Below, piece after piece: positions 1 to 11,045 of a DNA stretch of 64,000 nt. The notes below the pieces were generated by a model. It saw only the letters and a program-made list of their open reading frames with translations. It was not told the origin of the DNA and did no database searches. The position numbers and the translations under genes are program-made. Positions within the stretch are counted from its first letter, which is position 1. The number at the start of each line of letters is the position of its first letter. Source of the DNA: Solea solea (lineage: Eukaryota; Chordata; Actinopteri; Pleuronectiformes; Soleidae); NCBI RefSeq assembly GCF_958295425.1, contig NC_081146.1, positions 17,865,458 through 17,929,457 of the forward strand, written 5' to 3'.

Positions 1-78
1 ACACGGCACAAAAGCAGATGTGTATATAATTGGACTTCAAGTTTGTGCGGCTGTGTTTTAACTCCCTGTGCGTTACAG

Positions 79-246
79 ATCATGGAGTTTGCCTACCAAC
101 ACAACATGGCCACTCTTCGCCCGGAGCCGTCCGACAAAGAAGCGCACGTGCGCTCGCTCTCTTATAGCACTGACTATGACGAGTTTGTCATGGACTCGTA
201 CCGCTGGCCGGAGGACTGTATGACTGTGCAGTCATGCAAACTTTAA
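79..246 (+). CDS. Malic enzyme, C-terminal coding exon (partial gene)
   Basis: This is the last coding exon of a malic enzyme, which oxidatively decarboxylates malate to pyruvate and reduces NAD(P)+. A pyrimidine-rich tract ending in TTACAG at 73-78 is a good splice acceptor, and the exon stays open to TAA at 244-246, giving 55 residues. The order of motifs is that of malic enzyme C-termini as I remember them: EFAYQHNMA, then RPEP, DKEAHVRS, STDYD and DSYRWPE. The STDYD and WPE elements are shared by ME1 and ME3-type enzymes, so I do not choose between the cytosolic and mitochondrial NADP-dependent forms. ME1 lies on the same human chromosome arm as PRDM13, which slightly favours me1. All other exons lie left of the window. 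The ATG at 82-84 is internal and not a start. The protein ends in Ser-Cys-Lys-Leu. Confidence 0.82.
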   Translation: MMEFAYQHNMATLRPEPSDKEAHVRSLSYSTDYDEFVMDSYRWPEDCMTVQSCKL

Positions 247-545
247 TGCAGGGGACACAGAGACGAGACGCGCATGCGCACTGGTAACTGTCACAGGAAG
301 TGATGTTGGGCCATTAAAGAGGTTGCGTGCAAATCTTTATTTTCTCACTGATATATTACTGTTAAATTGCACTTTTTCAGGAAATAGTTATAAGTACAGA
401 TTACAAAAAAGCGGATGAAATGTTAAACAAGATGGTATTTTACAATAATATATTTGGGGAAATCTTCCACCGGCTGCTTTTGATTGTTCTATACTAGGAG
501 TTTATTTTATGACTGTGACAGCTATAATCCACATTTAAATTTTCA

Positions 546-551
546 AATAAA
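546..551 (+). promoter_or_regulatory. Candidate polyadenylation signal of the malic enzyme gene
   Basis: A canonical AATAAA lies 300 bases after the malic enzyme stop codon. It is followed by TTGTTCAATAC and then a T-rich tract (568-573), as expected near a cleavage site. The 3' UTR would then run from 247 to about 570. This is inferred from position; transcript data would be needed to prove it. Confidence 0.5.
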
Positions 552-573
552 AATTGTTCAATACATTTTTCCC

Positions 574-2370
574 CATGTTTGATTATTACAAACTTGTATT
601 CTTCCTGCTCTGAACTTCCTCTTTGGTGTCTTTAAGTTGCTCTTATGTCATCGCTGTGAATAGAATGTTCAGACAAAACAGTGAAACCACTCATCTCATA
701 CCTCTGAAATTGCTTACTGTACTTTTTAATCTCTTGTTTACTTTGCTGGGAGTGAAGTTAAAACACTGTGGCAAAGTCTCTCTGAAATGCATTATATGGT
801 ACTCTGGCCCCCTCTAGAGGTAAACGTGTGTAGTTGCAGTTGAATGAGAACAGTGACAGTTGTTTTTTTATAGATATTTTTCTTCACATATTGACAGGGA
901 AACTCAAATGTCCCTGAAAGTTGTGGCTTGAAATCAACGCCGACATATTTAACAATCACAACATCTATAATCTAACTTCTGTGTTCATTAAGAGAGAATT
1001 TTATGTAAATGTAATTTTCTTCGTGAGGGAAAAAAGCAGCAGGTTTTTACTCCAACTTCTGTGTCTTTTGTGTCTCGAGCTTGAACTAAAAATGGTTTTA
1101 CTTTTATAATCCATCACAGGCCAGATAGTCAGTACCAGACTGCCCATCCCAGTCTGCAATCAATAGAGAGGCAATCAGACCAGCCAGGGTCCAGTGATGA
1201 GCGTCTGTCCCCGGGGCAAAAAATCTCAGAGTCAAATATTTGTTTTCACTCCGTTTCTTTGCCTCACCCTCTCCCTGTAAATCCCCACATCAGCCCACAG
1301 CAATCGATACTCTGATGTGACCGTGTGTCTCAATGACAACATCAACCAGGACAGAAATGCTCCATCGAGTATTCAGCACATTCACAGCTGTTTGTTTATA
1401 TACATGAATAAAACAGTCCCAGGTTGGACCAGACCGGACGATAGGATGACATGGAAGAGTCACATACTGACTGCAAATGAATACAAAATAACATATTTAA
1501 TGTTAATATGTTCATTTAAAGCAGTTTAAGGTGGACACAACACTGAGAAAACACACAGGAACAACAAATAAATACATAAATGTGGAAACTGCCACACACT
1601 GAAATGACTTCCTCAGGTTCACAGTTGTTGACTCTGTCACTGGTCACGTGATCTTTTATTCAGCTCGACTGTGTACTGTTGTCTGTTTGAGTCAATCAGA
1701 GGAAGCTGCACCGGAAACACAGTCATTTTAGTGTGTGGTGCTTTTTGTGGTAGAAACCTAAGATTTTTAGCTGTTTATCAACACAATTAAATTATGTTTT
1801 AACTGTGTGTGTGTTAGTTTCTAACTATATATAAAACAGTTTTTAAACGTTAATAAAACACCTATGTCATCATATATCATCACCATTAATACTTTGGCTA
1901 AATAATCATCAACTGTTGATGTAACTCAAAATTCGCATTGATTCATTTCTCACAATTTGAGCTCCGTAGTTTTAATAACCATCCTTTGTTCCACCTATTT
2001 CAACAGTGTTTGCTACTTTGAGCTCATTTTTTAGCCAGCTTTCATTTAGCTTGTGAATATATTGTGAAATTTGATTTCAATCTTTAAGGTACAGTATGTA
2101 CAGTAGGTTCCATCTCCATGTCTTGTCCTCATCAGGTCTCCTTGCTGGTCACAGCCTGTCCAGTAACTGGCAGCTGTAACCCAACGTACTTTTGACCTTG
2201 TTTACAGTCTCACATTAAAGGGAACCTTGTTGAGACCTTGTGATCAGTGTGTGTATCCGTAAAAAAAAAACCCTGAGGGAATGTGAGTCTGTCTGCCCAT
2301 CCTCCCTCCCGACTTGTCTGGGTGACATTAAGCCCCCCACAAAACACACACTCCCCCCATCTGCGCGGCC

Positions 2371-2401
<31 letters not shown>

Positions 2402-3959
2402 CGTCGTCTGTAGTTCCAGAACTATCACGATTACATCTCACAATAATGCTACTTTTTCTGTTATTGCCTCACCGTATATGTAAATCATTTTGTCTGCTGC
2501 AGATCTGTGAAGAAAACCCTCATACAAAAGAAACACTAGAGGGCGCTCCAGTATACTGTTGTGTGACAAATGTAATTTTAGCACACACACACACACATAC
2601 ATACATGTATAAATATAATAATCTCTCCTCACCAGCACTTTTCTCTATCATCATCATCATCATTACTCCTATGCAATGTTTGTGTGAATCCACATAATTA
2701 CTGGTCTGAGTGCAATAACACCCCACATCACTATTCATGTCATAAACTCTGCTAAAATGGCTTAATATATATATGTGTACCATACAGCTATATATGTATA
2801 TATATGTATATATATATATATATATACACATATATGAATAGTTTATATCCCAGTATTGTTCCTGTTCTAATTGCTGAGCATTATGGCCTGTGTACTATAT
2901 GCGCCTTCTATTTATAGCAAAATGGGGGTAAATTACATTATATTATCATCTTACCTACAGCTTGTCCATTAGTCCAAAAGAGGGCAATTATACTAATAAA
3001 TGTATTCCACTATGTATAATGGATTCATTAATTTTTTTTCTAAGAATTATAGCTTTCAGAGCGGATAACCGAACTAATTAACTCTCAAGGCTTTGAAAAA
3101 GGTGTTTAACTGGCTACTTTTTTTAAATTTAGATATACTTCCTGAAAGAAATCCTTAAGTTAATATATTTATTTTGTTTCCTGTGACATCATTCACACAA
3201 ATTTTGTGTTTGTGCACTCATCTCAAAGTCCAGTTAAAAAAAAGATGTCGTAATAAGTTTTAAAAACTCATTGTTTCAGGGTTAGGGTTGGAACATCTGC
3301 TTATTATTATTGTTCTTAATTTTACATTAGAGTGGTATAGTGTGCTGGACAATAGTGATGATGTCAAGGATTTTCTACAAACCATCTCGCTGCTCTTTAC
3401 TCTCACTCACAAAGTGCAATACAGTGGAAACTCTGAAGACGGTTGTCTGAGGTGTTGTCGTATATTGATTGCAGTATAGGAATAGAAAGAAACCAACATC
3501 TGACTACTCGATGCCCTTTTGGTATAAACGTATTCACGATGGTTGGCTGTGTGAAGGAGCAGAAGAAGCAAGTGTGCTGAAGCTCTCTGAAAGAAAGGAG
3601 AGAAAGAACGAAAACTGTAACCCTTACTTCTTCTTTTTTCAATTCACGAACATTTCCTTCATTCTTTACTTTTGATTTTGTCACATAAAGCCTTCAGAAC
3701 CCTGGCTGACCCCATAAACACCCGCTAAACATGGGTCAGGCGTGTGAGCTGAGGCAGTCGTATGGATTTCTTTGCAATGCTTTTCACGTTATCACAACTA
3801 TCCAGTGATGCAGCTGAATATAAAATGTGGACATAATCCTTTGTTTTGCTGCTGTGTGCGAAAAGAACTCCGTCTATGGCAAAATGAGCCATTTTCAGCT
3901 TCCTGACGAGTTCATTAACAGCGCATGATAGTAGTTTTGTAGAGGAAAACAAACGATAG
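574..3959. other. Intergenic region with short microsatellites
   Basis: No supportable gene. Open reading frames here are short, lack splice context and lie in AT-rich or simple-repeat DNA. Simple repeats are (CA)n at 2375-2401, a shorter CA tract near 2582-2600, and a TA/TG-rich tract at 2764-2836. Confidence 0.6.
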
Positions 3960-3969
3960 TGCATGACAC

Positions 3970-4242
3970 CATCCATCCATCTTCTACCGCTTTATCCTCC
4001 ACATGAGGATTGTGGAGGGGAGCTGTGCCAATCTCAGCTGACATAGGGCGATATAGGAGTATATAGAGTGTCCAATTTACCTAATCCCCATATTGCATGT
4101 TGGAAATTGCGTGCATGAGAGGAAACCAGAGAACCTAGAGAAAACCCACACACAACCGGGGAGAACGTGCAAACTCGCAAACCCAGGTCTTCTTGCTGCA
4201 AAGGCAAGAGTGCTAACCACTACACCAACCGTGTGGCCCTAA
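3970..4242 (-). mobile_element. tRNA-derived SINE, near full length, with 10-bp target duplication
   Basis: Read on the - strand, this starts with a tRNA-like head (GGTGTAGTGGTTAGCACT, about 4213-4230), continues through a body shared with the copies at 28079 and 10805, and ends in GGATAAAGCGGTAGAAGATGGATGG. The flanks carry the same 10 bases, tgcatgacac, at 3960-3969 and 4243-4252, the signature of target-primed insertion. The family is very common in teleost genomes; I do not assign a Repbase name. It is about 70 percent of the length of the 28079 copy. Confidence 0.8.
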
Positions 4243-4489
4243 TGCATGACACTATGAGGGAAAATCAGTGTGATTGACAGCGATACTCAGTATTTAAAGG
4301 ACAACTTCGCTTTTTGACTAATTTCCAGAGATAAATGTGTTATTCGATCATCAGAGTGTGGATCTCATTCCCACAACAGCAGAGGACGTTGCAATTGAAA
4401 AAAATTAAATAAAATTGACCAAAAAGACAAAGAAAATAAAAGCCCTACACTGCTCTACACCTAGTTTTATGAGTAAAAGATCTGAGGTT

Positions 4490-4625
4490 AACTGGACACT
4501 GAAATTGTCCATAGGTGTGAATGTGAGAGTGGATGGTTGTTTGTCTCTCTATGTTGTCCACGGTGTTCCTCTGCCTTTTGCCCTATGTCAGCTGGGATTG
4601 GCACCAGCGACCCTCATGTGGACAT
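4490..4625 (+). mobile_element. SINE body fragment, 5' truncated
   Basis: This matches the body of the SINE copies at 28079 and 10805: the pieces TGTGAATGTGAGAGTGGATG, GGTTGTTTGTCTCT and ATGTCAGCTGGGATTGGCAC occur in the same order. The tRNA head and the GATG tail are missing. It lies 250 bases right of the opposite-strand copy at 3970-4242, so two independent insertions are likely. Confidence 0.65.
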
Positions 4626-7600
4626 TTGATTCCATGTGTAATAACTTGTCATGGTAAAAAATAAATAAATAAATGGCTACTAACAATGAGTAAGATGTGG
4701 TTGTCTTCTCATCGGTCAGTTTGTGTGGATGAAAAAATTAGGATTTTGTTTTTGTTCTTGTAAAGAAATGAGTTACTTTTGAACGAAAGATGAGACACAT
4801 CAGACTGCCTATACTTGTAAAGCTACTGTGATGGGGAAATGAAGTAATGGGTGACTCAAAGCTTTAAAAATCTCTTTCTGCAGGTGAAATCCGGTGCATC
4901 CAGCGGACTGGTTCCTCTCTAACCCACACTGCTCTCCCTGTGAGTGATTTACACACTCGTCTCTGTTCTGTTGACAGTTTGTCGCAGAGGTTTTTAGTGG
5001 TGGGCGCAGGTTTCCCCGACAGCCTGTTGTCTCTCAGGCGGGTACCACGCGCAGATACCAAGCGGTAACGCCCTGACAACACTCCCATTAATGAGATGGG
5101 ACCTTGCACTTAGCAGTGTGCGGATTCTCACACTAAAATCTAACCTGACGTGTGTGATCATGACGTAAAGTCGTGTTTAATTAATTACAAAAAACAGGGC
5201 ACAGTAGACAGACATTGTTCCCTGCAGCTCTCTGCACTGAAAAAAACATGCAGTGTTTGAACAAAATACGCCATCAACTCTTAGAACATAGAGAGTTTTT
5301 GGATGCTTTTTTCCCATTACTATGTTTAAACATACAGTATATACAGAGGATATAAGAATGTGCAATAAAGAGTGTCTTATATTCTTTTTTCAGCACAACC
5401 TATAGCCAATCTGATGGAACTATATAAACACACCTGAGCAAAAAGTACTCCTAAACTTAAAATTGGATTGAATTTGTAAAATTTGGAAATATGTCACAGT
5501 TCAAAGTTCACTTGGCTCGTTTTTGTGAACAAAAATGGAAGAAAAACGGTCTATTTTTGTGACGTCTGCAAAATTATTGCTACTTTATATCACTATTCAA
5601 AATGTGATATACAGTATAATGAATCATGACTTTGACTCAACAACATAACAGGACAAAAAAAAACCAAGACATTTTTTAAAGCCTGAATATGTGACCTATA
5701 AACACACCCCCCCCAAGATGTCCATATAAGGAGTTGTGTATTGTTCCAACAGCAAATGACCATGGGTGCACCTGCGGCACAGATCCGTGCTGTGTGAGCA
5801 CTAAGGGTTAAATACCATTTGTTAATATTTTGATGTTTGTTTTCAGAATCCGACCTGCACCTGAGGTAAAATATTACCATTAAACCATAGATTATAGTCC
5901 CACAATTTAATATTATCATATTAGAGTACACCTTTATGCATCAAGCCATCCTTAAACTTAATAAAAAGCTTAAATTCAGGTCAAATACACTCTGTGGTCT
6001 GTTATTTGTGCTTTGAGTGGCACTGCAAGATGAAGCAAGAAGTATTTATCTTCCTATTTATCCATCTATCAAAACAGGTGAAACCAGGTTTTTCATTTCC
6101 TTGATCTAGAATTCAAGACTATAGTGAAATGAACATGTACCTTTAAACTATAACCTGTACTATAATGTGCGTTTGGATACGCCGCATGCTGCCGTTAGCC
6201 CGTTCAGCGCGTCTTTGCCGCCTTTTCGATGTTGGCACATGCCGGCCAGGCTTGTGCTGATGATTGTGCTGCGAGCTCCAGATGGATTAACACATGCTGA
6301 AAATATTACAAGCAGAGACATTTGCATGTGACCTAAATCCCTCACTCCTGCTTAACCATGCAAACAAGTCAGTGTAAAGACATTATTTAACGATCCCGGA
6401 CTGGAACACAATCTATTTTTCCCCCTCCCGTACAGGGACACATTTCATATTGGCTCATTTAATGTACAGTTGATTTAATTAGCTGCAATATTACAGGCAG
6501 TGAGTGGGTCTAAATGTGGTGGCCGATCCTGCATGGCCTATTTTAAGCAAGTAGTAAGAATATTTCATATATTTGATTTAATTTAACTTGAGTACATTTT
6601 TAGACCAGTATTTTGACTTGTACTAAAAATTTGATCAAAATAGTGGTACTTTTACTTGAGTAGTATATTCCAGTACTCTTTCCACCTCTGGGATAGGGTT
6701 AGTAGTAGTTATGGTTAAGGTTAGGGTAAGTCAATGTGATGTCATGGAAACCAGACTCTGCGTCTGTGTGTGAGCAAGATATGATGTTCCTCCTCATGTG
6801 TTCATAGGTGTGTAATTCATTCATTAACTGTGTTGTTTTGTGCAACGTGCGTGTGTGTGTATTTTAACATCATGTTTTTATACTCTGAATTGTACCTTTA
6901 AATGAAGAAGGCCCACATGGTCCAAAATAAATTAAACTGACCCGCTGACAAAGAAGGATAAGCCCACCATGACACTCGATGCACTCGAGACCTGTAGGAG
7001 AGCAGCGGTGACGAGCGCGAGCCGCTCTGTGGCCTGAAATCACATTTAACATGCATGTGTTTTAAGATATTAACATGCACACATGTGCGGCGGCGGCGAC
7101 GGTGGCCTCGCCTGTTGTTGTCCTGCGTCTTCATTAATTCTGTAATTGTTTGCTGCCAGTGATTTACTGCCAAATGTTGTGGACATCAAAGCACTTTGTC
7201 TTTTCTCTTGAGACCAGACATGACCCATTAAATTAACATGCATATTACATCTTCAGCTCAACAAGTTGCCTAATTAATTGTGAGAGGCAACAGTGGCTTG
7301 TGGTGGTTGTGGGTATAGAAAGTAGTTTGTGTGTCCCCTCCTGCTGAACGTATATCAGTGTTTGTATGTGATGGTAATGTGCTCTCTTTGCACGTTAATA
7401 ACCAGGTTCTCTTTGAACGGACCACCCTGCTTTTATTTATTTTTTTTCTTGTCGCTTGCAGCATGTAAATCCGCCCCGCTGTGTTTGCTGTGTTATCTCT
7501 TCAAACTGCTCAAGGGTCCACCTGAGTTTATCCACCTGATGATAGATTAAAGAACCTGCAATGGTCTGTATGTTTTTTTTCCTTCTTTGATCACAGAGCT

Positions 7601-9535
7601 GTCACAGTGCAGTGTCCTACACCGACATCATCATCATCATCATCATCACCACACACTGTGCTGCTGACGGTCAGGTACAAGCGTGACACATTACTGGAAA
7701 CTGTGCATTTTAGATCATGATGAAAGGACACTGTGTCACCAGTTTATCAATTTAAATCATCATGGCCAAGATAAAATAAATGACATCAATATTTATTTGC
7801 TTTTTCATAAACTGAAATGTAAACGTGATACAACGTTTTTATTTTTGTCAAATATGCCTAGTTTTTCTAAACTGGTGAATAAATGATTACGTATAATGAT
7901 TAAGATGTTCCTATGTCATCCTATGTCTAGTTACAGTGTGAGCATATTCACAGATTGTTCTATACATATACAAATCACAAACTATCTACTCGCAACTTTA
8001 CTATTTTTTGACACAGGATTTAATCTCAGTTTGCAGATTTCACACACACACACACACACATACACATTAACCTAAAAGGGGACTGTCATTCTTCACTGAC
8101 TAACAGAGGACTTGTGTTTCTGGTCATTTTTAAATAAAAATGTACTAAATTTAGCTGGCTGGACTAAATGCTATTATTGCTCTGTTTTTGCTGGATGTTT
8201 AGTTAGTGTTTGAAAACAAGTTTTTCCACATCAACTTAAAAAGATAAAAATATCCAAAGAAATCTTTTAATAATACAGGTTTATTTTATACGTGTGACTC
8301 ATTTGGAAAACTGTCCTCATCATGGAGTCAGTGTTCCTGTAATATGAGGACAGCATTGGCTCAGGATATGCCAGTATAAGAAAGAACATCCCAGATTAGA
8401 CGCTCACTACTGTGATATAGAATCAGATGATGCACAGAATTGATTTGTCCGAGATCAAATCAGCTCACTGATGCGTTTAATTCTCCATGTTTGAAACCCC
8501 AGATATAATGTTTTTATATGTTCCAACATGTGCTTTAAATGACTCTCAACCACATTAATGGAGCCATTATTTATGACTAGTTTCAAATATCTGCCTATAT
8601 TTATCCTCACAGTGATTCAGCCGCCATCATTCTTTCCCTCTCTGGCTCCATATTCTATTAATATGCAGTATCTATTTCTCCAGAAGTGGCTCCTGCTTGC
8701 ACTGATATGTCCTTGTTTGTACAATGCGCCTGTTTTCAAAGGCATATACTAGTTGTTGTCGAATCACTGGTCTCATGCTTGTTGTTGCTCAGCTGTAAGT
8801 CTCCAGGTAATGAAAACGGAGAACTATTTTAGCCTGTGCTGCAGCGCCAGGGACACTTTGGCCTGAACCTCATCCAGTAACTAAACACAGGCGCCAACAC
8901 AAACCCATAACAAACTATATGATTATATACAATTACACCTTAATTCTGCAAAGTAGATGGGCACACAAATGCCATTTTAGTGTGTACTGCTTACATTTAC
9001 ATTTACTTTAGGTGTTAATATTGCCTGAATGAAGTCACTCGTGACGTCACGATGTTGTTGCACACAGCTACGGTTATTGGAGTTATTTTACTCAGTTATC
9101 TCACGCCGTCTTTCCATTTTTTTCTTCAGTTGATTTAATATTCAGAACTGTCGTGTGACGGTAGCAGTGCAAACGCAAGTTTCCATTGTAAGTTTATTTA
9201 AAAAGTGTGATTTGACTCATTCTGAGAAACTCTCTGGTTCCATTTTAGGAATTGTTAGATTCACCATTTCTGTACAACCAGCTGCACTTAAGACTAATAG
9301 TACATATATATACAGAAGTAACCCATTAATGGAGATACTTCTCTACTATTATGTCTATTTGTTTATTTTAATTTTTTTACATTATATAACAAGAGAAAAT
9401 TTTGCTGAGAATAAGTTCTTCTGGCAAAAATTAATATCATACTATATGAAGTACAGATTCCTATTGAATAAGCTGCGGCTGTCATTTTAGCTGTAAAATC
9501 CACGCGTGTTGTCCAGAACTGAAGGACTTCTCATA
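4626..9535. other. Intergenic region, no recognised gene
   Basis: Mostly AT-rich unique sequence. Simple repeats are (CAT)n at 7626-7649 and (CA)n at 8040-8061. The stretch 6170-6280 is more GC-rich and less repetitive than its surroundings and could be a conserved non-coding element, but sequence alone does not show it. Confidence 0.5.
6585..6690. repeat. Interspersed repeat with acttgagta / agtactctttccacctctg motifs
   Basis: This carries ACTTGAGTACATTTTTAGA, GGTACTTTTACTTGAGTA and a terminal CCAGTACTCTTTCCACCTCTG. The same acttgagtaaaagta vocabulary recurs at 34500-34735. Such segments are widespread teleost non-autonomous elements. The exact class (piggyBac-like, hAT-like or other) cannot be set from this copy. 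Confidence 0.4.
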
Positions 9536-9770
9536 GTAGTGGTTAGCACTGTTGTCTCACAGCAAGAAGGTGCTGGGTTTGATTCCTGTGTGGCATGTCC
9601 TCTCTCACCGTGTCTGCGTGGGTTTCTTCTGGGCTCTCCAGTTTGTTAGAGTGTTAGACACGCTGGGTTCGTCTTGTGTTCGCAGCAGATCTGCTCAAAA
9701 CCTCCATCTGACCTTGAAATTTCCTTGTGCAATTTGGGTTGTATAATGACAATAAAAATCCTATCCTTTC
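9536..9770 (+). mobile_element. Degenerate tRNA-headed SINE followed by a retroelement 3' tail
   Basis: A tRNA-like start, GTAGTGGTTAGCACTGTTGT, leads into a B-box-like GGGTTTGATTCCTG, then text recognisable from the 28079 copy (GCGTGGGTTTCTTCTGGGCT). The right part holds TTGAAATTTCCTTGTGCAAT and TGACAATAAAAATCCTATCC, typical of teleost retroelement 3' ends. It may be one composite element or two adjacent pieces. Confidence 0.5.
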
Positions 9771-10804
9771 CTTTGTGTCTGAAACCAAGGACCCAGAAAC
9801 TAAATCTGCAGATTGCTTTTTGCACTTTGTTAACCGTTCACAATAATAATCAGACACGTAATCAGACACATCATCGGACACGAGTCGGCACTGAAGTTAA
9901 GCAAAGAGAACAAATCATGTTGAGCCTTTATGGGAAAATGTCCATGTGGAAAAATGTCTTTAAAGTATAATGTAACAAGAACTTGATCCCAAGTGTGTCT
10001 TCGCCTGACTCCCTGTTTTCTTGAGTGTTGACCTTGACCCTCTTCAGCCAAACAAACACCTCTTGCTGCTCCATCAAGACCCTCCAGATGTTTTCACGTA
10101 CAGATTATTGCCCACAGAGAGCAGGAGAGCGGGTCATCATTTGACCAACCATGCTGGTCTTTCTGGGTCGGTCAGTCTCCCTCCCTCCCTCCCTCCCTCC
10201 CTCTCGGCTGCTGCTGTTTTAGTGAGTGAGTGAATGAGCAGGACCTGAGGCTATGGGTAAACTCGGGCAGGTCTTGGACCTAGAGATGCCGCCTCACATT
10301 TGCAGTTGGTCAGTGTGAGGAGCCACAGTGATGGACTTGGATGTGATCGGATCCGAGTAGCACTAATGCCCTGCCTGGTTGAGGCGGGTTGGGACTCTGG
10401 TGTCCCATTAAGTTTAGCCTGGAGGATCATAAGGTTACAATTTCAAGAGTCTGGACTGGTCTTGGGTAATTCAGTCCGAAGGTCCACAGTGCAGAGATTC
10501 GTGTGAAACTAAAAGAGAAGAGAAGAGCTATTAGTCCATATCAGAGAGACGTGAGAGGGTCGGGCTTACAAGAAGAGAAGTCGCCCAGAAACACAGAATC
10601 AAAGAATTCATCTTTATCTTTTACTTCTGACTGATTATTGAATGTAACTCTGTGGGTTCATTTTTATCAAGTATGTATTTTGACACTATGACCTGTTTGA
10701 GCCTGCAGAGGCAAAACAAATGAAATAAAAAAAATCATTAGATCACTTTCGTTTCTTTGAAAATAAAAAACATAAAACATCATTAACACACCAATCATTA
10801 AATA
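9771..10804. other. Intergenic region with a (CTCC)n tract
   Basis: Nothing gene-like was recognised. A (CCCT)n/(CTCC)n tract occupies about 10177-10204. Confidence 0.5.
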
Positions 10805-11037
10805 CCAGTTTTCCCTATATGTGTGTGTGGGGGGGTTTTCTGCGGGTTCTCCGGTTTCCTCCCACAGTCCAAAAACATTGGGGATTAGGTAAATTCTAAA
10901 TTGACTGTAGATGTGAGTGTGAGAGTGAATGGTTGTTTGGGCTGGATGGGCGACCTGTCCAGGGTGTACCCTGCCTTTCACCCCATGTCAGCTGGGATTG
11001 GATACATGATCCTCATAAAGCGGTAGAAGATGGATGG
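10805..11037 (+). mobile_element. 5'-truncated SINE with 8-bp target duplication
   Basis: This copy starts inside the element body, with GTTTTCTGCGGGTTCTCCGG, and keeps TCCTCCCACAGTCCAAAAAC, the GTGAGTGTGAGAGTGAATGG block and a tail GCGGTAGAAGATGGATGG. The bases attaaata flank it at 10797-10804 and 11038-11045, consistent with a target-site duplication. The missing tRNA head fits incomplete reverse transcription. Confidence 0.65.
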
Positions 11038-11045
11038 ATTAAATA

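Noticed and set aside
2510..2831. 103-codon - strand frame with Tyr/Ile and Cys/Val runs
   Set aside because: Overlaps TA and CA repeats; low-complexity artefact.
3276..3290. gttagggttgg, and similar pieces near 6690-6730 and 15370, resembling telomere repeats
   Set aside because: Only one or two units each; far too short to call interstitial telomeric arrays.
4864..5109. - strand frame with LCDKLSTEQRRVC, superficially like a Wnt N-terminal motif
   Set aside because: The match is one short stretch without the neighbouring conserved Wnt residues or further exons; chance is more likely.
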